Positions 21,000 to 33,599 of a stretch of DNA of 64,000 bases are shown here, piece by piece. The translations under genes were made by a program, and so were the position numbers. Under the pieces are notes generated by a model. The model was not told where the DNA came from. It was given only the letters and a program-made list of their open reading frames with translations, and ran no database searches. The stretch is from Pseudocercospora fijiensis CIRAD86. Lineage: Eukaryota > Ascomycota > Dothideomycetes > Mycosphaerellales > Mycosphaerellaceae. The stretch covers positions 2,581,016 to 2,645,015 of the forward strand of contig NW_006921536.1 in NCBI RefSeq assembly GCF_000340215.1, read 5' to 3'. The number at the start of each line of letters is the position of its first letter. The first letter of the stretch is position 1.

Positions 21000-21650
21000 G
21001 GCGAGCTGATCTGAGCTGGGTGAGGACGTGCTGTACTTTACTTCATTGAAGAAGTCTGGTCGATGAAACAGCTGATGATGAGAGCTTTCACACGTATGTG
21101 AATGTGAATGAAGAATGGCGTGGCCAAGGCACACGAGCGGATATTGTGTTGCGGGCCTGAAAGCTTGGCATGAGCAGGTCGCGACTTCCCATTCTCTGGA
21201 ATCAGCTCAGTATCGGTAGGCGGCGGTGTCGCGACTCCCTCGAGGAAACTCTTGCAAAATTTCAAGCTAGCCATATCAGCACATTTGTCTCCAAATATAT
21301 CATCACTCGCTACGTACAAGAAAATGTCGCGCGCCTGCGTTGTCGTGTTTCGGTAGGACTTATCACCTCCATCGCAACAGCAGGAGGCTGGCCTGAGGTC
21401 TGGGCATCTAATCCCTGAGAATGGAAACATCCATCTCGGTCTATGATGAAGGAATGGTCAGAGGTATAAGTAAAAATTCCAGCGTTTCGCGTGGTTGAAG
21501 GTTTGTAACAGTAGCGGCGAGCAGCGGAGATAGGCATTGTGAAGCGGATGTTCCCGCATCTTCGCCCAATTGCAGGTCTCTGTATTCTGGCAACTCGCTT
21601 AGCTAAACTCAAATTTTCGGGTTTTATACACTACAAGTTTAAACTGTCGA
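21000..21650. other. Unique DNA, no gene seen; RIP border near 21620
   Basis: About 600 bp of unmutated sequence upstream of the truncated gene. Frames up to 130 codons on the minus strand have no resemblance to known families. CpA and TpG vanish abruptly after 21640. Confidence 0.5.
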
Positions 21651-22274
21651 TGCCATCTACCGTTATTATTGATATAGTGTCTTCTAGATACGATAAGGTA
21701 TAATCGTATCTACTAAATTCGAATATCTATATCTTAAACTATAGTTATTACTTATTATTATAGTATCGCGGTTTTAACTTTTCTCGTTAGGCTTAGTATA
21801 TATTAGAATTCTCGGTTAGTCCTATAGAATATCTATAATAATAGTATCTTTATATAGCGATAGTATAACGAGGACTCTAGATATACTCTTTATATCTTTA
21901 CTTCTTATACTTTATAGTATAAGAATTCGAATAATATTAATAGAAGCCTACTATAGGTAATAGAGGGGGGTTATAAAGGGGATTATTTCTCCTAGTAGAG
22001 CGCTAAGACTTGTTACTACTAGTAGAATACAGATATCCCTAATTATAGTAGTTTACGTTTACTATAAATAATAATAATAAAAAAGAAAGATTATATTAAT
22101 TAGTACGAGATAGAATAGTATTTATAACTTAATAAATCTTGTATTAATTATCTATTAGCTTAGAATATATTATAATACTATATATTAAATATATTATAGA
22201 ATGTTTTAGAGCTACTATAAATAACCTAGTATAGTATAGTTACCCTAAGATAGATTATATATAAGCCCTTATAG
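21651..22274. other. RIP-mutated DNA left of the first Gypsy element
   Basis: More AT-rich than the elements around it and full of stops in all frames; no protein recovered. Its texture resembles 29407-30000 on the other side of the Gypsy element, so the two may be halves of one older insertion site. Confidence 0.4.
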
Positions 22275-22463
22275 TATTAGAGGCTATACGTAATTAGTAT
22301 ATAACTAGCTCGAGTAAAGCTAGGGTCTTAGTGCCTTAGGTAGGGCTTAGCGCTTAGCGTTAGGCTAACTAGCCTACCTTCCTCCTTCTCCTCCTAGATC
22401 TCTATCGAATACTACCTATACCTACTACTACCCTATCTACCTACTAATATAACCCTTATTATA
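22275..22463 (+). repeat. 5' LTR of the 7.1-kb Gypsy element
   Basis: 189 bp, starting tattagaggctatacg and ending cccttattata. It differs from the 3' LTR at three positions only, each a CA/TA or TG/TA difference. Confidence 0.92.
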
Positions 22464-22499
22464 TAGTATTCGATCTACCCTTTAAGGGTAGTAGCTAGA

Positions 22500-24150
22500 T
22501 AGTCCTTATTTTAAGCTTTTAGCGGTATAACTACGAAAACTATCGATTTAACTATATTGCGCCCGAAGAACGGGACCTATACGTACTATTCTACTAAAAC
22601 AACCGTACTAATTATTAAGCAAGGCCTTCTATACGGCCTATTACACTAAGTTAATCGCACTAAGCCGATACCTACTAATTCCGCTATATCCGCACTATAA
22701 GGGGCTATAATACATTATTAGTATTACCCCTTATAATAGCCGGCTTATTACGAAGCAATAACAATCGTAGCGCGGCTAGTAGCGCTAGTAACGACAACGC
22801 TAGCGGCACAGTGCCTACTAAAGTGCCTACTAAAGCACCTACTAGAGAGCCTACTACTAGAGAGCCTACTACTAGGCCTATCGAAGAACCTATAGTTCCG
22901 GGTAATAATCTAGAATTGCCTATTAACGACATTCTTAGCAATATTATTAACCGTCGATATAGCTAACTAGCCTTTAGCCCCTAGCTAGTAGCGAGACTTT
23001 AAGAAGCTACCTAAAACAGGCTCGCTACTCTACGTTAAGAATAATAACTAAAGGACAACCTCCTCGAAATTCGCCGCCTATAGGAAGCCCTAGCAACTAA
23101 TACTAAGTAGATAGTAGGGCCTTCCTTACTATCCGTCCTAGTTTAGAAGAAGGATACTAAACTTAAGGACTATACCGTGTTTAACGGCTCTAGCCGCAAG
23201 CAGTATAATAATTATATACGCGATTGTAAGCTAAACTAGCAAAATGCACCGAGAGCGCTACTAGATAACTATTCCTTAGTTGTCTATACTATATAGTATA
23301 TTAACGGTAACCCTAAGCGTATATAGGATAACTATTTTGATTCCCTTTACGACTAGACCGCTATTTAGTAGCAGGACTATAAGACTATTATGCTAAACAC
23401 TCTTAGCAACCCTATATTACGACAGCAATATATATAGGACTAATACCTGCGTACTAAACAAAAGGCCGACTAATCCTTACGATCCTTCGAGGCCTATTTA
23501 AAGACCCTCGAGGACGATTTGCCGGTTAAGACTAATTCTATCTAGATCTCCGAAATACGCCCTAAATTAAAATAGGAATTAGTCCTTAAATTAGACCGCC
23601 GCCGTATATTTGAACAGGCTAATCTAATACGCATTTAATTTATAGTCGAAGTAGAAACAGCTAAACGAGCTATTTAGCTCTAGTAACGACTAGAATCGAG
23701 AATCCGACTAGCTAGTACTAACCGTAGTAACCGTAGCCGTAGTAGAAACTAAGGAAGGACTCCCTAAACTAACACTACTAATAATAGAAACAGTAACGAC
23801 TAACGTAGAAGAGGTAGGGGCCGATACCGTAGTAGAAACCCCTAGCGAGGAAGAGGACAAGGAAGGGGCTTATTTCTATATACCCCTAATCGTTTATCTA
23901 ATTCTAGCACTAATTCGAGCGGACCTAGTAGTGCCCTAACTAGATATAAGTGCTTCAATTGTAGTAGCACTACTTATTTACTAGGCTAATATAATAGGCC
24001 TCGAGACTAGGCCCGAGTCGACCGTACTACCGCTAAATACCGAAAGCACCTTTTAGCCGCTAATGCTACCCCTATTAGTCCTTCCTATTAGTCGAAAAAA
24101 GAATAAGCGCCGCACTAACTGTTAGCCTTATACGGCGTAAAACTATCGAC
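22500..24150 (+). pseudogene. Gag of the 7.1-kb Gypsy element (RIP-killed)
   Basis: The block reads as a long frame interrupted by TAG. Near the end, 23948-23995 gives KCFNCSSTTY-LLG-*-Y, a zinc knuckle whose last two ligands are now Tyr (His CAT and Cys TGT both become TAT by RIP). A Gly/Arg/Asn-rich segment (about 23700-23880) precedes it, typical of nucleic-acid-binding Gag tails. A short repeat of gtgcctactaaa type at 22800-22875 encodes a low-complexity N-terminal segment. Confidence 0.8.
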
Positions 24151-27100
24151 ATTGTACTAGCTATTATACGCACCTATCTTGTATCGGACTTATATAGCAC
24201 TAACTATAAGACTAAGGTTATACTAGATCTAGGAAATTTAGTTAGTGCCCTTATTAGCTATCGCCTAGCTAAGCAATTAGACCTTCGACAATTAAATAGG
24301 GCTAACCTACTAACCCTTGCTTAGTTTAATAATGCTCGGCACTTAACCTATAGGGCTTACTATATTCCTATAGTTCTAAGAGACGACCTCGGTAACAAGC
24401 GCTTGCTAGATTTTACCGCCTACGTAGTAGACATAGATAACCTTCTATCCGATATTGTTATTAGAAACCCTGTTCTTAAGCACTACGCCGTAGCTATAGA
24501 CCTAGGCAGCTAATAGTAGCGATTTAGAATCGCTAGGAAAGAGGATATTAAACACATTAATACTAGCGAGTGCCCTAACGATATTAGGGTCCTATTTATT
24601 AGCAACCTAACCCTAGCTAATCCGACTGCCGACCTGCTCGGTAGTAATAACGAAGAACCTATACCCCCCGATAGCATAGATCCTAATTAGCTTGCTCGTA
24701 TACTACGGCCTATTCGGGAGACCTATATTAATATATTTAAATACTACCTAGTATCGATATTGCCTATGTTTAAAGAGACTAATTATAAGATTAACATTAT
24801 AGAGGGCAAAGAGGTCCCCTTTAGGCCCCTCTATAATCTTAGTAAGCGAGAGCTTACTATATTGCGTAAGTACCTAGATAAGAACCTAGCTAATAGTCGA
24901 ATTTAGTATAGCAACAGCCCTGCTAGTATACCTATCCTATTCGTACTAAAGAAGGATAGTAGCCTAGGTTTATACGTTAATTACCGTAGACTTAATGCTG
25001 TTACTATTAAAGACCGCTATCTACTTCCTCTTATTAATAAGACCCTCGATCGCCTATCTAGCGCCTATTTCTATACTATACTAGACATTAAGGATGCGTA
25101 CTATCGTATCTGCATTCGTAAGGGCGATAAATAGAAAATAGCCTTCCGTACTCGCTATAGCTATTTTAAGTACTTAGTTATACTATTCGGCCTAGCTAAT
25201 ACCCCTATAACATTCTAGTCCTATATTAATCGGGCCCTTTTAGGCCTACTAGACTACCTCTATATAGTTTACCTAGATAATATCCTAGTCTATATATACT
25301 TACCTAATATTGCGGAATACTAGGCTATAGTACGTAAGGTACTCGATCGCCTAAGGACCTATAGACTATATTATAAGCCTTCTAAATACATCTTTACTAC
25401 TAAGGAGGTAGCCTTCCTTAGCTTCCTCGTATTAACTAAGGGTGTTAAGGCTAATCCTAATCGGATTAAAACTATTACTAAGTAGCTAATACCTACTAGT
25501 ATTAAGGACCTTCAATTATTCCTATGTTTTGCTAACTTCTACCGCCGCTTTATTAAGGGCTATTTACGGCATATAATGCCCCTAACTAAACTTACTAAAA
25601 CTAAGGCTAACCTAACTAGAGAGTTTAAATAGACTAATAGAGTATAAGCCGCTTTTAACGGTCTAAAGCAACGCTTTACTAAAGTCCCCTTACTATACTA
25701 TTTCGTACTAAGTAAACCAATTCGTATTAAGACTAACGCTTCGCAGTTTGCTATCTCGGCTATTATGTCTTAGCAGTCTAATAAAGACTATTATTAGTAC
25801 CTAATTGCCTTTTTCTCGAGAAAGATAATTAATACTAAGCGTCGCTACGAGACCTACGAGTAAGAGTTGCTAGCTATTATCGAGGCCTTTACGTATTAGA
25901 GGCACTACCTCGATAGGGCTTAATATATAATACAGGTCTATACGGACTATAACAACCTCCGTAGTATTACTAAGGTTACTAGGGTTATAGGTCGATAGGC
26001 TAGATAGGCCGTCTACCTCGCCGGGTTCGATTTTAATATATTATATCGGCTAGGCGTAAGTAACCCTGCTAATAGCCTATCGAGGCGACCTAATTATAAT
26101 AGCGAGACCTAGTATATCAATTCTTTGTTTCTAACCCTATAGCATAAGATTACTATAGCCCGTATTGTTAATAAGTAGGCGTAGGATAAGCGGCTTACCG
26201 GACTCCGCGACGGCTTAAAGCATATTAATGCTCTTACTATATTAATAGTGCGTATTAAGGACATAGATAGGAGAAGTTATAATAACTCCCTAGTCGATAT
26301 CGCTATATATAGTAATAGCGATTAAAGCACTGCTATAGTTAATCTAGCTACTAGTACTATTAGATATATATAATATATACCTCGTTCGATAGCGAGGGTG
26401 CTATTAAATAACCTTACGAATAGGGATAGTTAATTGTTTATAGATAAGCTATTACGTACTTAGTAGAGGGACGCCTTTACTACTAAACGTATCGATAAGC
26501 TTATAAGTAGACGAAAGACTCGATTTAGTAAGAGTAATAATTAGTCGATCGACGACAAAGGTTACTTAAAGTTTAAGGGCAGGTACTATATTCCCGCTAA
26601 ATAATCGATTAGACAAGAACTTCTTAAGCGACACTATAATAGTAAGCTTGCCGGTTACTATAGCGTAGAGAGGTCGTACGAGCTACTATCGCGTATATAC
26701 TACTAGCTAAATAGTAAGCGGGATATAAAGGAATACGTTAATACGTATGCCGTATACTAACGTATTAAGGCACTAAAGTATTAGCCTTTTAGCGAGTTGT
26801 CCTTATTACTAATCCCCTACAAGCTATTTATAGAGCTTATAATAGACTTTATTATAGGCCTTCCGCCTACTAAGCGTAGGGGTAGTAAGGACGTATACGA
26901 TACTATCCTTATTATAGTTAATCGGTTTACTAAAAGCGCTCGTTATATCCCTACTCGGAAGGATTAGACAGCTATTAACCTAGCTAAGTTACTATAGAAT
27001 AACATCTTCTATAGCTATTAGGGAACCCCTAAGGGGATAGTTTCCGACCGAGGATTAATATTTACATCTTACTATTAAAGTGAGATATGCCTGTAACTAA

Positions 27101-28020
27101 GACTTAAGCATCGCCTGTCTATACTATTCTATCTATAAATAGATAGCTAAACTAAGAGGCAAAATGCTACCCTATAGCAGTACCTACGCAGTTATATTAA
27201 TAAGAACCCTAACAACTAGGTTAACCTCCTATAACTAGCTAAATTCGTATATAATAATAGTGTCTACTTATCTACTAAGTTCCCCCCTTATTTCGCTATA
27301 ATAGGTAGCAGCCCTATATTGCTATAAGACCCCCTATCGCTCGAGGCTAAGCGTAAGGAAAGGGAAGCGGGTTAACCTAAGACACTAGCGGCTATTAAGA
27401 AGGTTTAAAAGATACGGGAAATTTACGCCAAGTTAGCTAACAAACTAGCGAAGGCCTAGGCCTATTAGAAGGCCTATTATAACAAACACTATACGCTAAT
27501 AACCTTTAAGCAAGGCGACCTAGTTATACTAAGCACTAAGAACCTCTATATCCGCAAACACCTATTACCTAACGGCAAAACAAGGCCTAAGCTCGTACTA
27601 AGATATATTAGCCTATTCCGCATTTAAGAGGCTAAGGGTATATAGGCCTACTAGTTATAGCTTCTACCTTATTACACTATCTATAATACCTTCTATATAT
27701 CCCTCCTTAAGCCGTACTACCTACGCGAAGGGGATAAAGCATCTACTAAATCCGAGGTTATACTAGCTAATAGCGAAGAGCTATAGTCTATAGAACGTAT
27801 CCTAAAGCACCGGACTAGGCAAGGCAAGAAGGAGTACCTCCTAAGATAGCGAGGCTATTTACCTAAATAGGACTCGTAGGAAGCTAAAGCCTCTTTTAAA
27901 GACATAACTAAGTTATTAGATAAGTATTAGAATAGTATAAAGAACAAGAAGAAGGCTAAGGGCCTATAGTGTCGCTAGAACCGCTAGAGAGACCTAGGAA
28001 CAATACTACCCCCGGGGTAC
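24150..28020 (+). pseudogene. Pol of the 7.1-kb Gypsy element (RIP-killed)
   Basis: Order of domains by eye: aspartic protease with ILDLGNLVSALIS (about 24220-24255); reverse transcriptase 24760-25450 with IPILFVLKKDSSLGLYVNYR and the catalytic box now VYLDNILVY (25268-25294), the second Asp turned to Asn by TpG to TpA; RNase H 25650-26050; integrase 26560-27330 with LIIDFIIGLPPTKRRG and IVSDRGLIFTS; chromodomain about 27780-27935 (SIERILKHRTRQGKKEYLLR-*-RGYL), Trp replaced by TAG. Dozens of in-frame TAG codons make it non-coding. The chromodomain normally steers integration into H3K9-methylated chromatin. Confidence 0.9.
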
Positions 28021-29217
28021 TATTAACTAACTAATCGGAGGCAAGCAATTGTTAGCAACAAAGGATAATAAGACTATACTAGGCGCGCTACGACGCGTTA
28101 ACTAATCGCCTACTCTTTTAAGGATTCTACCTCTTTACTAACGCGCCCTATAGGTCCCCCTTTTATTCCTTTCTTCTAATAAGGCCTTAAGGCCTAGGCG
28201 ATTAGCGAAGACGGCGCGCGTACGCGTAAATAGTAATAATAATAATAACGATAGCGTCGCGCTTATACGGAAGGGCGACGCGGCTATATTAGTAATAGTA
28301 TTGCAGAGTGTGTTACCGGTAGAGCGTTACTAGTCGAAGAAGGAAATTAAAAGCAAGGTAAAGTTAGCGCTAAGGCGGCTAGCGCCGCTATTGTTAACCT
28401 TACTTGCTATTATCGCTATATCTGCTAAGATAACCTTACCTACGCTACGAGCCTAAAGCACTATACTAACTAAGCTAAAAGATTAAACCTATTAAAGGTT
28501 TAATTAAAACTTTAACTAAGTTAAAAGATTAACGCTTAGAAGATTAAGTAAGCTAACTAAGAGCAAAAACTATAGAGCTAAGCTAGCCGGGGTCGATCTT
28601 GCGAACAATAGGTTACTCCTCGATCTTTCCGACTCTTTAAGCGAGGCGAACCTTAACTATTGCACTTATAATAGCCTTTACCTATAGAAACTAGACAAAC
28701 TATGTTTTTTGAAAAAATAAGATAAGATTAATAATTGAAGGCTGCTAAACCTAACTAATTAGGGCTAGCGAAACTACGAATAATAATAGTCCTCGTAATA
28801 ATAAGAACAATAACCCTCGGAAGCGGACAAACCCTCGGAAGCGGATATTACTAGGTCTTTTAGAGTAGACGCAAAGAACTTAGAACGATATTACTTAGAG
28901 CGGAGGTAGTGCTGCAATACCTCGTGCGTCTACCTATTATAGTAGGGAAGACGCGCTCGTATTGTAATTAGTCGATAGCCCTTAATTCTTATAGATATAT
29001 ATTACTTTATAGTTTATTATATATAGGGATAGCGCAGTTAGAGTTGTATATTGTGTTGTGTTAGAGGTAAGGTTTGATATAGTTATATAATTAGGTAGTT
29101 AAGTGTTTAATTTAGCGCGGCTAAGCAGCTTATTAGACTTGCTAAGTTAGTAGCAATAGAGATCGAGGTTAGAATATAGAAAGGCTACGAGGGCGCGGCC
29201 TTTAGAAGGGAAGCGTA
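28021..29217 (+). other. Long 3' untranslated part of the 7.1-kb Gypsy element
   Basis: About 1.2 kb between the chromodomain end and the 3' LTR. I find no coherent ORF reading TAG as sense. It ends in a purine-rich tract just before the LTR. Confidence 0.5.
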
Positions 29218-29406
29218 TATTAGAGGCTATACGTAATTAGTATATAACTAGCTCGAGTAAAGCTAGGGTCTTAGTGCCTTAGGCAGGGCTTAGCGCTTAG
29301 CGTTAGGCTAACTAGCCTACCTTCCTCCTTCTCCTCCTAGATCTCTATCGAATACTACCTATACCTACTACTACCCTATCTACCTGCTAATATAACCCTT
29401 ATTACA
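29218..29406 (+). repeat. 3' LTR of the 7.1-kb Gypsy element
   Basis: 189 bp, ending cccttattaca. It keeps the CA end that became TA in the 5' copy, and keeps one internal CA and one TG where the 5' LTR has TA. Confidence 0.92.
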
Positions 29407-30506
29407 CTTAGTTCTTTAGTTATTATTTAAAAGACTAAAATAACTATTCTAAAGGCTATTTCTAAAAGAATAGGATTAGTAATTAATATATAAAATAGAA
29501 GCTATATATAAATTTTGATTATAGGCTATATTAATAGTAATAGAATATAGCTGCTTTTAGGCCTAAGCCGCCTAACATATTAGCTTGTTAAGCTAAGATT
29601 AGTAGTATTTAGGATACTTAGGTATAGGATATAGATACTATTAGGTATAGTATCTATATTGCTTTTTTTAAAAAAAAAGTTAGATAGACTTAGATAATAG
29701 CTTTAGCTTTACCTAGTTAGTATAGATATTTAATTACTAGCTAAAAAAATACTAAATAAGACTTTAGAGACTTCTATTTACAGATACCTATAGCTCTTAT
29801 ATTAATATAGCCGTCCTTAGGTAGTATAGCTATAATAAGATCTTTATTAATATCTATTCTAAGTATTCTTTATATTCTATATATATACTCTAGCCTCTAG
29901 ATATATTGTTATTCTTACTATTTATAATATACTATACCTAGAAGCTAGATAGGTTTGTCTATAGCTACTAAGGCCTTTCTAGTATTATAAAGCGTAACTT
30001 TATCCGCCTTTTCTAGAATATAGCCTATTTAGACTAAAGCTTTGTCTATTAGTTACCTATAGAGTTACCTAAAGGGCTATTTTACTAGACCTAGGATGAC
30101 ACGCGCCTTTAGCTACGCGTAGAGGAGACAAAATTGTCGGGCGTAAATAATACTAACGAGCTTGTCGACCGTCTTGTATTAGAGCTCCTCGTACTAGCAT
30201 AGCCTTATTTCGTTAAAGAGAAAGATTCAGACTACGCGATCGCAGCTTAACAGACGTATAGACATCTATACGAAATAATAGGACACCTCCTTTATCGACT
30301 AATTATATCTTATATCTCTATATACCGCAAGGACATAATAAGAAAGGCATAGTCCGACTAGGGATATAGCTAGTAAGTAGCTCGTTACTCCGAAGGGAAG
30401 TATGTTAAGGTTGTATCCGGGCAGAAAACGTAGCGTCTTAAGGTGGAATTGCTAAACAAGCGAGGGAAGTGCGAAAAAATGGTTTTATATAACTTAGTAG
30501 TGTTAA
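29407..30506. other. RIP-mutated DNA between the two large elements
   Basis: About 1.1 kb, AT-rich at first and then of the usual RIP texture. No protein, LTR or TIR could be assigned. The flanking dinucleotide TA at 30507-30508 is the left target duplication of the next element. Confidence 0.4.
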
Positions 30507-30508
30507 TA

Positions 30509-30534
30509 CTATCGTTTGCCTAAAACCTGTTAGT
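30509..30534 (+). repeat. Left terminal inverted repeat of the mariner-like element
   Basis: 26 bp, the inverse of 48193-48218 apart from one G/A difference of RIP type (cctgtta against cctatta). TA precedes it. Confidence 0.88.
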
Positions 30535-30706
30535 ATAGTCCGTAGAGCCGCCTCCTCTCTTAAGCCGTATAGGGGTAGGCAAAAGGGGCACTTTTACGTA
30601 GTTTTTATCGTATTTCTTCCTAATTATTGTCGTCGAGTAGAGGATAATCGTGTGTTCGAGCCCCGTACGTATATTCTAACCGTTTCCGAGTGCTATTACT
30701 ACAATA

Positions 30707-32466
30707 ATGCCGCTAAGAGAGACACGTACGAATGCTAGCAAGCCGCTAGTACGATTAGACGACGAGATAAATAACTCTACGCTAAAGAAGAAGGTAATCC
30801 GCACTCTCGAGAAGACTATTAGTCTACCGCTAATAAGAAGGAATGCTAATACGGCTTAGTAGGCAAAGGGTAGCTCGAAGAGTAGGTCTTCCGGCGGTAA
30901 GAAGAGCAAAGCGACTGCCGACCTAATTATTAATCTACTAAGCAAGGAGACCGTAGCGGCGCCGGCAGAGGAGACTAGCGGTATAGAACTACTAAAATCG
31001 GCTGTTTCTTCCTCCGCTTCGACCTCTGTATCCTCCTCTTTTAATACCGCGTAGGAGGCGGCTGCTACTACTAGTAGCTAAGCCGCTCTCGCTATAGGCG
31101 CCGCTCCTATTACTTAACCTAGCTCTTTCTCGGACGAGACCTTCTATTATAAAGGCTAGTAGACGCTATTTAATACGACGAAGAAGGGTGCGGCGCGGAC
31201 TATAGGAACGAAGCTAGTAAAGTTCTTATCGGCTAATAAGCAAGAAGTATAGAACGGATATACGTAGGCGGCGAAGATAGCGAAGTTAAATAGTCTCTCG
31301 GCGGCGTTTAATCGAGTCGTTATCTGTACTAGAGCCGACGGTCAGAAGACGGCTTTTACTAGCGATTAGCATTAAGCTAGAGATAATATTAATAGCGATA
31401 AGGTCTATAGTAATACTTTGTAAGCTAGCAAAGAATTAGTGCTTGCCTCGCGGAAGAATGTCTTTATTAATATCGACTTCTTAACGAAGCCTAAACTAGT
31501 AGCAGCTAGACCTTTAAGTGTTAAGAAGTTAGGTAAACCGGCTTCTAATCCAACCTCAATTCAGCTTGCTAACGCCGGCGTTATAATAGCTGAATTAGAG
31601 GCATAGAACCGGTAGGACTATTATATTCTAAGAGACCTTCTTTATAGCTATAAAGATTGTCTAAATTATTATAAGGCTAGTAAGCATACTTGCTAGCGTA
31701 ACAAAGCACTAAAGGACTATAGTAAGAACTACTTTCCGTTCTTTAACGCTGCTATAATTGAGGGCTATAAGGCTATCGCTTCTAGCGAGTAGAAACGAGA
31801 TCTAGTAACTAATAAGCTCGAGAATAGGATGCCGGTATATCTAGAGATAATAGTAATTAAGAGGAAGATCTAGTTAGAGTTTTAGAAGGGTAAGGCTCGA
31901 AGAATACGAGGCCGCCGAAGCAGTAAGTCCGAGTCGCTACGTAAAGCCGTTCCTACTACTAGAAGTTAGCCTATTATTCTTAACAACTTTAGTAAGGACT
32001 TCGGTCGTATTCTAGACAGTAAATTACGCGGAAGTAGTATTATACCTAGCACGCTAAGCAAGACACCTACTCGGGCTCTTATAAAGACTAGTCTACGTAA
32101 TGTTATGCTACCGCGGAATATCGTTTAGTACGAGAAGCTAACGGTAGAATTCTTCGACTAGGTTACCTTATAGCGCGAATTCTAGGATTACGACTATCTA
32201 CGGCCTTATATCGCCTATTTCGTCGGTATAGGCTAGACGCTAGAGACTATCTGCAATTTAACAAAGGACGACTAGCCGGCGGCACTTACTAAAGTAGATA
32301 GAATAAGGTTAAGATTAAAGAAAGCTATCGTCGAGTTTATAAGGAAGAAATAGGATAAGATTATAGCGGCGGAAGCAGCCGTAGCGGAGGAAGGAGAGAA
32401 TTTCTAGGAATCCGGGCTTTCTTTAGGCATCGATCTTTATATAACTACAATACATATAAACTTATA
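30707..32466 (+). pseudogene. Unrecognised second ORF of the mariner-like element
   Basis: Starts at an ATG that survived (MPLRETRTNASKPLVRLDDE) and runs about 585 codons with TAG/TAA at former Gln/Trp positions. The N-terminal 200 residues are low-complexity Ser/Ala/Thr. The middle (ELVLASRKNVFINIDFLTKP, about 31440-31500) and the C-terminal part (IAYFVGIG-*-TLETICNLTKDD, about 32210-32270) look folded, and a Lys/Arg helix and acidic tail end it. I do not recognise the family. Position between TIRs, and the same degree of RIP as the transposase, argue that it travels with the element. Confidence 0.6.
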
Positions 32467-32635
32467 ATAAGCGGGAGATTCTTGCGGTAATAGCACTCAT
32501 TTAGCCTATATATAATTGATTAATACAATGCGTTAGTTACAGAATACTAAGAGCGATAGGTAAAGCTAGCGTTCGAACACATTTATTCGAATCTCTAACT
32601 CGGAGCTTTCCGCGCGCTAGTAGCGACTAGTTACA

Positions 32636-33068
32636 TTACTCGAAATCTTCGAAGTCTACCTCTTGTTCGCTATCTTCCTCGTTATCTTCCTTAAATACAC
32701 CCTTACCGTTATAATATACTTCCGATACGTCGTTAATTATCGACGGTAAGGTATTCTAAGCCTATTCTATCTATTAGGACTCTTCCGAGTCTAGCGCTAT
32801 TATATTCTAAGCCGCGCCGGCGGTGTGTTCGAATTCGGCTAGATCGTACGGAATATCGATACTATCGACGTTGTATCTAGTAAACTTAAACAACTCTCTC
32901 GATCTACGACCCCTATACTTATATAGGCACTAAAGCAAGTAGTCCTAGAAGCCGACAAATCTTAGAAGGTCGTCTCGGTATTTTTTAATAACTTTCTTTA
33001 GTAGATTAAAGCTGCCCTCGATCGGGTTTAAATCCGGCGAATATAGCGGTAGAAATTCGAGGTAATAG
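32636..33068 (-). pseudogene. DDE transposase, C-terminal part (3' of insertion)
   Basis: Minus strand from the Gypsy insertion point: YYLEFLPLYSPDLNPIEGSF (third catalytic acidic residue, Glu of PIE) followed by NLLKKVIKKYRDDLL, characteristic of the Tc1/IS630 DDE_3 family. An acidic tail (KEDNEEDSEQEVDFEDFE) ends at the TAA at 32636-32638. The frame is continuous with the part at 47198-48030 once the insertion is removed. Confidence 0.88.
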
Positions 33069-33414
33069 TATAGGCGGGACGAGTAGGTCGTAGGTAGAGG
33101 TACATATATAGGGAACTGTATACTATAGGCCTAGTACTTAGTAAACTGCGAGGGGTCGGCGTAGCATTATATACTTCGAAGGGAAGGCGTTATGAATATT
33201 AAAGAGAAGAGAATAGCCGCAGGGAGGGCTACATTGTAGCTAGATTAGGTATATTTCCTATATCCTTCTTACTATGTATTATCGTAGCTATGTCTCCTTA
33301 TATAGTATATATGTATATTCCGATTATAAAGGTAGTTGTATATTCCGGGGTACAAAAACAAGGAGAGGGGATACAAGTGTATATACAAGTACTAAGCCGG
33401 GTTTCCCTACTACA
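33069..33414 (-). repeat. 3' LTR of the 14.1-kb element
   Basis: 346 bp, on the plus strand starting tataggcgggacgagtagg and ending tttccctactaca. The pair differs at roughly 20 positions, apparently all transitions, mostly CA/TA or TG/TA. Confidence 0.9.
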
Positions 33415-33524
33415 TTTTCCCTCCCGGACTAAGAAGTCTGCCCTTAGACTAACGCTTCCTTACCTCCCGGACTGAAAAATCTCAAACACGCAAAGAAACC
33501 AAACTAACTATCCTATAACGGTAT

Positions 33525-33540
33525 CCTAGCTAGCTAGCTA
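33525..33540. repeat. Border motif 1 of the 14.1-kb element
   Basis: CCTAGCTAGCTAGCTA followed by ctataccc, about 110 bp inside the 3' LTR and just beyond the end of the third ORF block. Confidence 0.7.
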
Positions 33541-33599
33541 CTATACCCTATTACTTATTTCTTTCTACTACGAGTCGCTAGTCTACTATAGTTACCTCT

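Larger units (their letters stand above)
22275..29406 (+). mobile_element. Ty3/Gypsy chromodomain LTR retrotransposon, RIP-killed
   Basis: A 7132-bp element with two 189-bp LTRs, a gag-like block, then protease, reverse transcriptase, RNase H, integrase and a chromodomain in that order, all on the plus strand. RT before integrase defines Ty3/Gypsy, and the terminal chromodomain places it among chromoviruses. The LTR ends TA...CA/TA fit an original TG...CA after RIP. The putative primer-binding site follows the 5' LTR at 22464 (tagtattcgatctacc), and a purine run (agaagggaagcg, about 29204-29215) precedes the 3' LTR. The flanking pentamers TATAG and CTTAG do not match, so no clean target duplication remains. 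Confidence 0.92.

Noticed and set aside
22705..22941. 78-codon minus-strand ORF inside the Gypsy element
   Set aside because: It is antisense to the gag block; its Leu/Val/Gly repeat reflects the underlying 12-bp repeat.
22270..29411. Target-site duplication for the 7.1-kb Gypsy element
   Set aside because: The flanking pentamers TATAG and CTTAG do not match and cannot be made to match by simple RIP changes.
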